Below are positions 13,030-21,842 of a stretch of DNA of 64,000 bases, piece by piece (positions within the stretch are counted from its first letter, which is position 1; every line of letters begins with the position of its first letter). The position numbers were made by a program, and so were the translations under genes. The stretch is taken from assembly GCA_016209015.1 (NCBI GenBank), contig JACQWY010000032.1, forward strand, positions 103,427 to 167,426, given 5' to 3'. Source of the DNA: Gammaproteobacteria bacterium. GTDB taxonomy: Bacteria > Pseudomonadota > Gammaproteobacteria > Ga0077536. The notes under the pieces are model-generated. The model made no database searches. It was given only the letters and a program-made list of their open reading frames with translations, and was not told where the DNA came from.

Positions 13030-13383
13030 CTACTCCGCCATCAGATCGCGCACGTGGCAGAGAAACACCGCGTGCATCGCTTCGTTCTTGTCCGTGTACA
13101 CCGTCCCGTCGAGCGGCGTCGGTGTCGCGCCCGGCTTCACGGGCAGACGGATGAGCCGGTATTCACGATAGGGTTTCGTCGAATAGAGCCCGTAGGACGG
13201 CGGCCGGCGGAAGAAATTCAGCACGCGCTCGAGCGCGTCGCTGTGCTGACCGAGCGGCTTCCTGCGATGTTCCTCGATGAGCTCCGGCGTGCAGAGCGTG
13301 CGCAGCTCTGCTTTCAGTTGGTCGGTGAAGCGGACGTACGCGATCACTTGCTGATCGGACGGCGCGGCCAGGCGGTAGGCCAT
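13030..13383 (-). CDS. dmfA1: N,N-dimethylformamidase-like small subunit
   Basis: Adjacent upstream of the large subunit; 'ALERVLNFFRRPPSYGLYS...KNEAMHAVFLCHVRDLMAE' resembles recalled DMFase small-subunit C-terminus. Confidence 0.75.
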   Translation of the reverse strand: MAYRLAAPSDQQVIAYVRFTDQLKAELRTLCTPELIEEHRRKPLGQHSDALERVLNFFRRPPSYGLYSTKPYREYRLIRLPVKPGATPTPLDGTVYTDKNEAMHAVFLCHVRDLMAE

Positions 13384-13444
13384 GATCTCCCCTCCGGTGT
13401 CTTTGTCGATGCGAGGGGCGAGTATAGCAGCGGCAGGGGCGGCT

Positions 13445-13518
13445 ATCGGGGTCAGAGTCCATTAGCCTCGCGCTAATGGACTCTGACCCCGATTCAATTG
13501 GACTCTGACCCCGATTCA
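13445..13518. repeat. palindromic intergenic repeat with a 22-bp perfect stem plus a direct-repeat half copy
   Basis: ATCGGGGTCAGAGTCCATTAGC/GCTAATGGACTCTGACCCCGAT (13445-13466/13472-13493); TTGGACTCTGACCCCGATTCA repeats at 13498-13518. Confidence 0.85.
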
Positions 13519-14856
13519 GCGGCGCTCGACGCGCATCGCCATCCCGTCGCGCGGCTTCAGCGTCACGCGCGCCACGGGTACGACCTCTGCCCCGGGCATC
13601 GGCCGGAACCGGAACCGCGGCAAGAGCTGCGCGAGCACGAGCTCGGTCTCGAGCATTGCCATGCCCATGCCGATGCAGGTGCGCGGACCGGCGGCGAACG
13701 GCAGGTAGGTGTAGGGCGCGCGCGCCTCCTCGCGGCCCGGCGCGAAACGCTCGGGGTCGAAGCGTTCGGGATCCGGCCAGTGTTTCGGATCGCGATGCAG
13801 CGCATAGGGCACGATCACGAGGTAGGCCCCGGCCGGCACGCGATAACCGCCGTACACCTCCTCGTTCGTCTGCCGCCGCGCGATCGCCCACACCGGCGGA
13901 TAGATCCGCATCGATTCCTGCACGACCTGCTTGAGATACGGCAGACGCGCGAGATCGGCGCTCGTCGCCGGCTTCTCGCCGAGCTCGCGATCGAGCTCAT
14001 CCAGCAGCTTCGCCTCGCAGTCCGGATGCTGCGCGAGGAGGTGGATAGTCCACACCAGCGCCATCGCCGAGGTCTCGTGACCGGCGAGCATGAGCGTGAC
14101 GAGCTCGTCGCGGAGCTGGGTGTCGCTCATGCCCGTGCCATTGCCGTCATAGCGCGCGGCGATGAGCCGGTCGAGGAGATCGCCTTTGCCGGGCCCGCTC
14201 GCGCGTCGGGCGTCGACGAGGCCGTGGACGATTTCGTCGAGCCGGCGCTTGGCGACCTTGAAGCGCCGGTTGTGACGCGTCGGCAGCCAGGGCAGGAGCG
14301 TCAGCAGCGCGCGCGGATCCTGGGTGTGGAGATTGACGACCTCGAGAATGTCCGCGACCTCGTCCGCATAGCGCTCGATGTCCGTGCCGAAGAGCGTCGC
14401 GCCGACGATCTCGAACGTCAGCTTGCTCAGCACGTGATCGAGCATCACCGTCTCCGGCGGCGCCTGTTCCCAGCGTGCGACGAGCGCCGCGGTGAGCGCG
14501 TTGATGCTCGTGTCGAAGGCGTTCACGATGCGCGCGTGGAAGAGCGGCTGGATGAGCTTGCGCTGGCGCTCCCAGTCCGGCCCGTCGTTGCTGACGAGGC
14601 CGTTGCCCATCACTTGGGCCAACACACGGTAGTCGATCGTCCGCTTCGTGAACGCGGGGTGCGCCTGCGCGAGCACGCGCTTGATGTCCTCGGGCTGATT
14701 CAGCACGTGGATGGTCATCAGCCCGCGCCAGCGCACGACGTCGCCGTAGCGGCGGATGAGCAGCGCGAGATGCCCCGGCGGATCCTGCCTGAATTCGGCG
14801 AAGCCGCTGAACGGCCGCGGTCCGGGCGGCAGAGGCAGGGGATGGGAGGCGTCCAT
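13516..14856 (-). CDS. cytochrome P450
   Basis: I-helix 'LAGHETSAMALVWTI', heme-binding 'FAAGPRTCIGMGMAMLE', 'ESMRIYPPVW'. Confidence 0.92.
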   Translation of the reverse strand: MDASHPLPLPPGPRPFSGFAEFRQDPPGHLALLIRRYGDVVRWRGLMTIHVLNQPEDIKRVLAQAHPAFTKRTIDYRVLAQVMGNGLVSNDGPDWERQRKLIQPLFHARIVNAFDTSINALTAALVARWEQAPPETVMLDHVLSKLTFEIVGATLFGTDIERYADEVADILEVVNLHTQDPRALLTLLPWLPTRHNRRFKVAKRRLDEIVHGLVDARRASGPGKGDLLDRLIAARYDGNGTGMSDTQLRDELVTLMLAGHETSAMALVWTIHLLAQHPDCEAKLLDELDRELGEKPATSADLARLPYLKQVVQESMRIYPPVWAIARRQTNEEVYGGYRVPAGAYLVIVPYALHRDPKHWPDPERFDPERFAPGREEARAPYTYLPFAAGPRTCIGMGMAMLETELVLAQLLPRFRFRPMPGAEVVPVARVTLKPRDGMAMRVERR

Positions 14857-14939
14857 GAGCGCTCCAGTGCGGTGATGGGCGATTATAGGCTCAGCCGGCG
14901 TCGTGTGCGCCGCGCCGGCCTGCGATAAAGTACCGCCCC

Positions 14940-15563
14940 ATGCGCACTCTCACGCCCGAGCTCCACGCTCACTTCAAACGCCGTGCCCGCAAACTCTCGC
15001 CGACGCTCGCCCGCGAGCTCGGGACGCTCGGCCCGATCGGTTTTCCGCAACGTCGTTATTGCGATCTCACGACCCATCTCGCACGCGTCGTCGTGGGTCA
15101 GCAGCTCTCGACGAGCGCGGCACGTTCGATCTGGTCGCGCGTCGAGCAGGCCGCGACGGAGCGCGGAATCGCGCTCGCGGAGCTCTGCACCGCCGATCAT
15201 GCCGAGGCACTGCGCCGCTGCGGTCTGTCGGCCGCGAAAGTTAAAGCGCTGGCGGCGATCGGCACCGCCGCGCGCGACGGCAGACTCTCCTCGCGAGCCC
15301 TCGCCCGCCTCGCCCACGACGCGCGCCACGCCGCGCTCTGTTCGATCTGGGGCATCGGCCGCTGGACCGCGGACGTGACCTCGATGTTCTACTTCCGCGA
15401 GCCGGACATCTGGCCGGACGGCGATCTCACCGTGCGCAATACGTTCGCGGGTTTCGTCGCCGAGCAGTCCGCGCTCACGCCTGCTGATGCCGCCGCGCTC
15501 TTCGCGCCGCATCGCTCGTTCCTCGCGCTGTACATGTGGCGGATCGCCGATCGGGGGCCGTGA
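14940..15563 (+). CDS. DNA-3-methyladenine glycosylase (HhH-GPD, AlkA-like)
   Basis: 'ICSIWGIGRWTADVTSMFYFREPDIWPDGDLTVR'-type HhH-GPD region with catalytic Asp context. Confidence 0.85.
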   Translation: MRTLTPELHAHFKRRARKLSPTLARELGTLGPIGFPQRRYCDLTTHLARVVVGQQLSTSAARSIWSRVEQAATERGIALAELCTADHAEALRRCGLSAAKVKALAAIGTAARDGRLSSRALARLAHDARHAALCSIWGIGRWTADVTSMFYFREPDIWPDGDLTVRNTFAGFVAEQSALTPADAAALFAPHRSFLALYMWRIADRGP

Positions 15564-15600
15564 ACGGCAGCTCGTCCGCTCTTCCGGCTCGCTCTTCACA

Positions 15601-15640
15601 GGATGTGCCGACGCAGGAGGCGCATCGATCGCGTCTTCGA
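15601..15640 (+). repeat. dispersed REP-like palindrome, family B
   Basis: GGATGTGCCGACGCAGGAGGCGCATCGATCGCGTCTTCGA; copies at 20411, 24225 (rc), 33162 (rc). Confidence 0.75.
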
Positions 15641-16158
15641 AATTCCAGCCCCGACGATCTGCCACCTGTCGACCTCGATGAGAACTCGCGGAGCGGCAAT
15701 TTCGTCCGCCATCGCCCATCCGATATGCCAGGGGCGACCTACCCCCGACGTCATCCCCGAAGACGCGGGGATCCGGTCGTCGAGCCCCGGCGCTCGCGAT
15801 CATTCCCGGGCACCCTGCGCACGACCTCGCCGTCAGCGCTCTGGAATGGCGGGGTTCGCTGCTCGTGCCGACCTCGAGCGTAGCCTCGGGGGCACCGGCC
15901 GCTGCGCCACCCATGGCCCCGTAGGAAGGCAGCGGAATCCAAGCCGAAACGGGCATCGGATCCTCGTCGCCCGTCTTACGACGCAGCACACCGCGCGGAC
16001 TGCGCGAAATACCCTTCCCGACGCAGACATCCAGTGTCCTCTACCGCCGAAATCCCTGGTCAGCATAGCGCCCGGCCGCTCGCCAGACACCCCAGTCGCC
16101 ACCCGCCCGCCGATCAGGTGTAATGAAACCCCCATCCCGAATCCCATGGAGGTGCGCC

Positions 16159-16803
16159 ATGAAGCTCTATTCCTTCGAGGAGTCCGGCAACAGCTACAAA
16201 GTCCGGCTGCTGTTCTCCTTCCTCGGCGTCGACTACGAACGCGTCGACGTCGATCTCATGGCGGACGAGCAGCATCAGCCGGCGTTCCTCGCGGTGAATC
16301 CGCGCGGCGAAGTGCCGGCGCTCGTCGACGGCGAGGTCCTGCTCTGCGATTCCGCGGCGATCCTGATGTACGTCGCCGCGCGCCACGGGCCTCGGCCCTG
16401 GTGGTCGGACGCGATCGACGAGCAGGCGCACATCCTGGAGTGGCTCGCGTTCGCCGCGAGCTGGGTGCAGTACGGCGTGTTCACGGCGCGCGCGATCCTC
16501 TCCTTCGGGATCTCGGCGAACGGGCTGCCGCACGACTATCGCGGCGAGAGCGTCGAGGCGGCGCAGATGCGCGGCCGGCATTCGCTCGCAATTCTCGATC
16601 AGCATCTCGCGACGCGCGACTGGCTCGCCTGCGGCCGGCCGACGATCGCCGACATCGCGGTGCTTCCCTACATCGCGCTCGCGCCGATGGGCGACGTCGC
16701 GCTCGAACCCTATCCCGCGGTGTGCGCCTGGATCGAGCGCTTCAAACGGCTGCCCGGCTTCGTGTCGATTGCCGGGCTCGACGACCCACGCTACCGGCGG
16801 TAG
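16159..16803 (+). CDS. glutathione S-transferase family protein
   Basis: 'MKLYSFEESGNSYKVRLLFSFLGVDYERVDVDL...NPRGEVPALVDGEVLLCDSAAIL...RPTIADIAVLPYIALAPMG'. Confidence 0.9.
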   Translation: MKLYSFEESGNSYKVRLLFSFLGVDYERVDVDLMADEQHQPAFLAVNPRGEVPALVDGEVLLCDSAAILMYVAARHGPRPWWSDAIDEQAHILEWLAFAASWVQYGVFTARAILSFGISANGLPHDYRGESVEAAQMRGRHSLAILDQHLATRDWLACGRPTIADIAVLPYIALAPMGDVALEPYPAVCAWIERFKRLPGFVSIAGLDDPRYRR

Positions 16804-16908
16804 CTGCCGCTGGCGGGACGCGCCGGTTCCGAGTTCCTGCGCGGGCTCAAGTCCGCGCCGCCGGCCGGCCGCTATCCTCGCCGGAAATCCGAGCGATCAC
16901 GGAATCCG

Positions 16909-18345
16909 ATGCGTCTCCGTCCGGCCCAGCTCGTCTGCAAATCCGCGTGCTGCCGCAGCGCGCTCGCGCTCTGCCTCGCAACGATCTCCGCATTCGGCGC
17001 CGACTTCCCGGGCCTGCATTTCGACTACGGTGGCGATTTCCGTGTGCGCAACGATTTCCTCGACGGCGCGATCACGCTCTCGACGGATGCGCCCCATCAT
17101 CAGCAGAACTATCTGCGGCTGCGCGAACGCGTCTGGGCGAGCGTCGCCGATACTTCGGGCTGGCGCTTCAAGGCGGGTCTGAGCGGCGAGCAGCGCGACT
17201 GGTACAAGTCCGCGTTCGCGAGCCAGTTCCCGGCGGACACGGGCTTCGAAGCGCGCTACGGCATCGTCGATCAGCTCTTCGTCGAATGGCAGGCCCCGGG
17301 CGGGCGCGGTCCGACCGTGACGATCGGGCGCCAGGACATCCTGTTCGGCGAGCGCATGAACGGGTGGCTCGTCTCCGACGGCACGCCTTACGACGCCTCG
17401 TGGACCGCGTTCTTCGATGCGGCACGCGTGCGCTTCACGCCGGCCGGCACGCAGACGCAGCTCGATCTCGTCTGTCTCGTGAATTTCGCGAAGCCCGATG
17501 CCTGGCTGCCGACGATCGGCGATTCGAGCCGCCACTCGCCGGGACCCTACTACCTCACCGAGCAGGACGAGCGCGGCGTGATCCTCTACGCCTCGAACCA
17601 TGCGCTCGCGCACACGGACGTCGATGCCTACTACATGGCGAAGCTCGACGATCGCGTCGCCTCGAACGGCGACGATGCCGAGCTGCACACGCTCGGCGGC
17701 CGCGTGCGCGGCGAGCCCGGGTCGCACTGGCTCTATTCGCTGGAAGGCGCGTACCAGTTCGGCTCGAAACGCGACGCCGGCCTCGGGCGCGCCTACGGCG
17801 GCGGGACCTGGCTCGACATCTCGGCCTGGGGTCTGAACGGGCGCGCTGCCTATCGCTTCCGCGATCGCTACGACGATCAGCTCACGCTCGTCTTCGAATA
17901 CCTCTCCGGCGACGATCCGCAGACCACGGGCCGCGACGAGATGTTCGACATCCTGTGGTCGCGCTGGCCGCGCTGGAGCGAGCTCTTCGTGCACGACAAC
18001 ATCCTCGAGGTCGGCGGGCGCCCGTCGCAGATGGCGAACCTCGAACGCGCGGGCCTCGCCTGGAGCGTGACGCCGCTGCCGGCGGCGACGCTCACGCTCG
18101 GCTACAACGCGCTGTGGGCGCCCGAAGCCCTGCCGACGCGCGCGCTCGACGCGGCGCGAGCGAACTCGCCGCTGTTCTCGCGCGAGGGCAATTTCCGTGG
18201 CCACGACGTGCAGGCACAGATGCTCTATCAGATCGACAAGCACCTGAGCGTGCACCTCTGGGCGGACGGCCTGTGGCAGGGCGGGTTCTATCGCGGCGGC
18301 GAGCTGATCACGTTCTTCCGCGCGGAATTGCTCGCGACGTTCTGA
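16909..18345 (+). CDS. outer-membrane porin, alginate-export-domain type
   Basis: Signal-like N-terminus; 'FDYGGDFRVRNDFLDGA...NYLRLRERVWASV', 'GRQDILFGERMNGWLVSDGTPYD'. Confidence 0.72.
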   Translation: MRLRPAQLVCKSACCRSALALCLATISAFGADFPGLHFDYGGDFRVRNDFLDGAITLSTDAPHHQQNYLRLRERVWASVADTSGWRFKAGLSGEQRDWYKSAFASQFPADTGFEARYGIVDQLFVEWQAPGGRGPTVTIGRQDILFGERMNGWLVSDGTPYDASWTAFFDAARVRFTPAGTQTQLDLVCLVNFAKPDAWLPTIGDSSRHSPGPYYLTEQDERGVILYASNHALAHTDVDAYYMAKLDDRVASNGDDAELHTLGGRVRGEPGSHWLYSLEGAYQFGSKRDAGLGRAYGGGTWLDISAWGLNGRAAYRFRDRYDDQLTLVFEYLSGDDPQTTGRDEMFDILWSRWPRWSELFVHDNILEVGGRPSQMANLERAGLAWSVTPLPAATLTLGYNALWAPEALPTRALDAARANSPLFSREGNFRGHDVQAQMLYQIDKHLSVHLWADGLWQGGFYRGGELITFFRAELLATF

Positions 18346-18409
18346 GGCGGCCGTAACGACGGGCGCGGCGCATCGGACGATGTGCCAGGCCCGGGTGAGC
18401 GGGGCTTAC

Positions 18410-18437
18410 GGAAGCTCTGGACTTATCAAGAGCTTCC
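18410..18437. repeat. hairpin GGAAGCTCT...AGAGCTTCC (relative of the hairpin at 27566)
   Basis: 9-bp perfect arms, directly abutting the stop codon of the cupin gene. Confidence 0.65.
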
Positions 18438-18929
18438 TTACTTCGTCGCGCCGAGCCGGCGCTCGACGAAATCCTCGACCGTCGGGCTCGCGAGCACCTG
18501 ATCGTTCTCGTCGAGCACTTCGAAGGCCACACCGTTCGCCGGCGCGTGAATGCTGAAGAGCATCACGAGGCCTTCCGGGCCCGCGCGCTCCTCGTGCACT
18601 TCGCCGTCCGGCACCTGACCGCGGAAGCCGGCCTTGCGGATCTTGTGGATGGTCTCGAGGCCGCGCTCCTCGATGATGTGCTGCTCGCCCTCGATCACCG
18701 CGACCTTCGTCGTGCCGAGATGGCGGTGATAGTGGCAGTAGGCGTTCGGCGCCCAGCGCACGAGGAGATCCACTTTGTTCGCCGGGATGTCGGAGGCCGC
18801 GACGGCGATCGAATAGTCGATCGTGTAATCCGCATCCGGCTTGCCGGTGTAGCGATCCCACACTACGGAGTTCAGGTCGAAACCGGCGGGCAGCTCGGCG
18901 GTGAAAGCCTGGGGCTTGTTCATGGGCAT
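18438..18929 (-). CDS. cupin-like protein
   Basis: 'VDLLVRWAPNAYCHYHRHLGTTKVAVIEGEQHI' HxH cupin-like motif. Confidence 0.6.
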   Translation of the reverse strand: MPMNKPQAFTAELPAGFDLNSVVWDRYTGKPDADYTIDYSIAVAASDIPANKVDLLVRWAPNAYCHYHRHLGTTKVAVIEGEQHIIEERGLETIHKIRKAGFRGQVPDGEVHEERAGPEGLVMLFSIHAPANGVAFEVLDENDQVLASPTVEDFVERRLGATK

Positions 18930-18985
18930 GGTCCTCGTAATGGCGTTCCCGGGTCGGTGACCGGATTCTAAGAGTTTCCGGGCCC

Positions 18986-19774
18986 TCAATCGAGCGGCGG
19001 CACGGCCCGCGAGGTGACCCCGCCGTCCGCGACCACGATCGAGCCGTTGAAATAGCTCGCCTCGTCGGAGGCGAGGAAGAGACATGCGTTCGCCATCTCG
19101 ACCGGCCGACCGCGCCGGCCCATCGGCACGATGCGGTCGGCGAGCCGCTGCTCGGCGAAGACCGGCGCCGTGACGGCGATCATTTCCGTCTCTATGAATC
19201 CCGGACACAGCACGTTCGCGCGGATGCCGTCTTTCGCATAGGCCGCGCACAGCGATTTCGTGAACGCGTTGATGGCACCCTTCGCCGCGCAATAGGCGTG
19301 GCCGTCGTTGTTGCCGGTGATGCCGAGGATCGACGAGACGTTCACGATCGCCCCCGCCTTCGCGGCGAGCATGTGCGGCAACGCGGCGCGGCAGACGTAG
19401 AACATCGAGTCGAGATTGATGCCGATGACCTCGCGCCATTTCGCGGGCGGTGTGGTAAGTGCTGCGTCCATCGAGTGCGGACTCACCTCGGCCCAGCTAT
19501 AGCCGACCCCCGCGCAGTTCACGACGATGTCGAGCTTGCCGAACTGCGCGATTGCCGCGGCGACCGCGGCCGCGGCTTCGTCCTCGTTCGAGAGATCGGC
19601 GGCCTTGCAGGCCGCGACCGGGCCGAGCTCCGCGCAGATCTCGTCGAGCTTCTTCTGCGTGCGCGAGACACCGAATACCTGCGCACCTTCCTCGGCGAAC
19701 CGCTGCATGCAGGCCCGGCCGATGCCGGCGCCCGCTCCCGTGATCAATGCGACCTTGCCGTCGAGTCGTCCCAC
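18986..19774 (-). CDS. SDR family oxidoreductase
   Basis: 'ALITGAGAGIGRACMQRFAEEGAQV', 'NCAGVG', 'HAYCAAKGAINAFTKSL'. Confidence 0.9.
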   Translation of the reverse strand: MGRLDGKVALITGAGAGIGRACMQRFAEEGAQVFGVSRTQKKLDEICAELGPVAACKAADLSNEDEAAAAVAAAIAQFGKLDIVVNCAGVGYSWAEVSPHSMDAALTTPPAKWREVIGINLDSMFYVCRAALPHMLAAKAGAIVNVSSILGITGNNDGHAYCAAKGAINAFTKSLCAAYAKDGIRANVLCPGFIETEMIAVTAPVFAEQRLADRIVPMGRRGRPVEMANACLFLASDEASYFNGSIVVADGGVTSRAVPPLD

Positions 19775-20040
19775 TCGGACCTCCGAAAAGTGACTGGTAT
19801 GAAAAATGGGGGGTCAGTGTACTCAATCCCGATGGAACCTAGATGAGCGGTCGCGATGGAGCTTGCCGTCCGACGCCCAATTTCCGCGCTGCAATGTGCG
19901 CTTTCCGTCTACCAAGGGTCGCTCGGTCGACCACGGCAGGTAATGTGGGGTCATGTTCGAATGCGCGGGCTAACGTTCGGACGTGGGCCGCTTGCGTCGA
20001 CCGCGAAATCGAACCTGACGCCAATTCCCTCTTGGCGAAC

Positions 20041-20068
20041 GTCCGATTACGCCTTCGGCTAATCGGAC
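20041..20068. repeat. hairpin GTCCGATTACGCCTTCGGCTAATCGGAC
   Basis: 9-bp perfect outer arms plus GCC/GGC inner stem. Confidence 0.6.
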
Positions 20069-20180
20069 CTACGACGTCCTTTCTTTCAGGGATTGAGACC
20101 GGTGGCAGGCGCCTGCGGCCGCCTCTCCGCGCGCCCAGCAGTTCGGAGTGTGCAGAGCTTCCGCGAGAAATACTCCACGG

Positions 20181-20351
20181 CGTCGTCCCGGCGCAGGCCG
20201 GGACCCAGTTGGCGAACCTCGGCTGGCGCAGTCAACGCCGCGTTTCCAGCGTACCGACCCGCGACGTACCGTGTGAATTGAGGATTGGACCCGCGGATGA
20301 TCGTCGACGCCGTGGAGCAATGACTGGGTCCCGGCCTGCGCCGGGACGACG
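20181..20351. repeat. 171-bp intergenic element bounded by 29-bp perfect inverted repeats (family A, variant)
   Basis: CGTCGTCCCGGCGCAGGCCGGGACCCAGT (20181-20209) and exact reverse complement (20323-20351). Confidence 0.85.
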
Positions 20352-20410
20352 ATGAGGAATACTTGGTGGCTGTGCCGGGGCTCGGCCGGGTTTTGCTCAG
20401 AGGTGATATC

Positions 20411-20450
20411 GGATGTTCCGACGCAGGAGGCGCATCGATCGCGTCGTCCT
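20411..20450 (+). repeat. REP-like palindrome, family B
   Basis: GGATGTTCCGACGCAGGAGGCGCATCGATCGCGTCGTCCT, abuts the 3' end of the amidohydrolase gene. Confidence 0.75.
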
Positions 20451-21223
20451 CAGACCTCGACCCCAATCGCCGCCGCCGCCTTGCGCAGCACGCGCGCGAG
20501 CCGCGCCGCCCATTCCGTCTGGCCCGCTTCCTCCGCGATCAAATCCTGGCGCATTTCGATCAGGGCATACGGGATCCCGGCCTGCTCCGCATATACCGGC
20601 ACGCCGTAATCGCCTTCGTCGGTGAGACGATAGGGCGCGTTGTCGCCGACGCAGAGCGCCGTCTCTTCGCGCAAGGCCGCGAGCATCGGATCCGTGAGGC
20701 GGCGATCGCGGTTCGAGAGCAACCCGATGTGCTGCGGACGCGCCGCGCCGAGGTAGACGGGCGTGAAGCTGTGGACGGAGACGTAGAGCAGCGGGCGGTT
20801 CGCCGCCTTGCGCGCTGCTATCGCATTCCCGATGGCGGCGCGATACGGCACGACGATCTCCTGCTGACGCGCCGTCTTCTCCGCTTCACTCAGGTTCTCG
20901 TTCGCGGTGATCGTCGTCGCTTCGCTGATCGTGGGGATCGAATCCTGGCGCCAGAAGTGACGATTGCAGTCGATCACGAGCCGCGAGTAGTTCTGCGCGA
21001 TCAGCGTCGCATCGAATTCCGCCGAGAGCCGTCGCGCGACGCCGAGTGCACCGATGTCCCAGCCGATGTGGCGGGCGATCTCGCTGTCCGGCAGGCCGAG
21101 TCGATTGAGGCATTCGGGGATGCGCTTCGAGGCATGGTCGCAGGTGAGCAGGATCGGGGAGCGGCCGTCCGGCCGTTCGAGGTTCAGGGCCGGCGGTTCG
21201 TGGGGCGCGAGCAGACGGATCAC
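20450..21223 (-). CDS. N-formylglutamate amidohydrolase family protein
   Basis: 'PILLTCDHASKRIPE', 'DIGALGVARRLSAEFDATLIAQNYSRLVIDCNR', 'VSVHSFTPVY', 'ALIEMRQDLI'. Confidence 0.9.
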   Translation of the reverse strand: MIRLLAPHEPPALNLERPDGRSPILLTCDHASKRIPECLNRLGLPDSEIARHIGWDIGALGVARRLSAEFDATLIAQNYSRLVIDCNRHFWRQDSIPTISEATTITANENLSEAEKTARQQEIVVPYRAAIGNAIAARKAANRPLLYVSVHSFTPVYLGAARPQHIGLLSNRDRRLTDPMLAALREETALCVGDNAPYRLTDEGDYGVPVYAEQAGIPYALIEMRQDLIAEEAGQTEWAARLARVLRKAAAAIGVEV

Positions 21224-21309
21224 GGGTTGGACGTCTCCTGGATGGGTTGCGGGTATTCTCGCAGGCGCAAGCTTAACCGCGGCCTAACCGCTGACGGCAA
21301 TCGCAGCTC

Positions 21310-21840
21310 TCATGCCTTGCCTTCGCCCTCCGCCGGATACAGCTCCGGATGCTTGTAGCGCTTCGCCCAGCCGAAGCCCTGCCAGGTCGTGAGCTTCTTC
21401 GGCACGATCTTGAACGTCCAGCACGGCTCGACGTTCACCGAGCCGCGATACTCCTTCGCCTTCGCGCCGAGATAACGCGGGCCGGTATGCTTCTCGCCAA
21501 TCAAGTTCCAGATCGATTTTTCGCCGGTCATGAGATGCGGCCCGACGGCCGCTTCGACGACGACCGCCGTGCCTTCGCAGATGACTTTCCGGATCGGCGG
21601 CACCGGCTCGTCGACCACGAGCGAGACGCGGCCGTCGTGTGCCATGTAGTGACACCACTCCGAGCGCTCGCGGCCGACGATCCAGAACGCGATGCCGTCC
21701 CAGTGATACCAGACGGGTACGACATAGGGCCAGCCGTCCGGCTTCAGGCACGCGAGCCGCGCGAGCCAGGGGCCGTTCAGGAATTCGTTCATCTCGGCGG
21801 GCGTCATGCCGCCGAGCTTGTTGCCGCGCCAGTTGCTCAT
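21310..21840 (-). CDS. pyridoxamine 5'-phosphate oxidase-like FMN-binding protein
   Basis: 'ARLACLKPDGWPYVVPVWYHWDGIAFWIVG' split-barrel flavin fold signature. Confidence 0.82.
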   Translation of the reverse strand: MSNWRGNKLGGMTPAEMNEFLNGPWLARLACLKPDGWPYVVPVWYHWDGIAFWIVGRERSEWCHYMAHDGRVSLVVDEPVPPIRKVICEGTAVVVEAAVGPHLMTGEKSIWNLIGEKHTGPRYLGAKAKEYRGSVNVEPCWTFKIVPKKLTTWQGFGWAKRYKHPELYPAEGEGKA

Positions 21841-21842
21841 CT

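Noticed and set aside
10739-13171. 810-aa plus-strand ORF opposite the DMFase large subunit
   Set aside because: Antisense shadow ORF from high GC; low-complexity Arg/Ala/His/Asp composition and no motifs, whereas the minus strand encodes a recognisable enzyme.
13030-13383. Initially considered an unrelated hypothetical protein
   Set aside because: C-terminal EAMHAVFL motif and position directly upstream of the large subunit support the DMFase small subunit.
15603-18356. 917-aa plus-strand ORF overlapping the GST and porin genes
   Set aside because: Out-of-frame with two recognisable genes on the same strand; Arg-rich translation.
20161-20360. Possible CRISPR or integron attC site in the palindromic zones
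   Set aside because: No regular repeat-spacer periodicity, no cas genes or integrase; structure fits paired inverted repeats.
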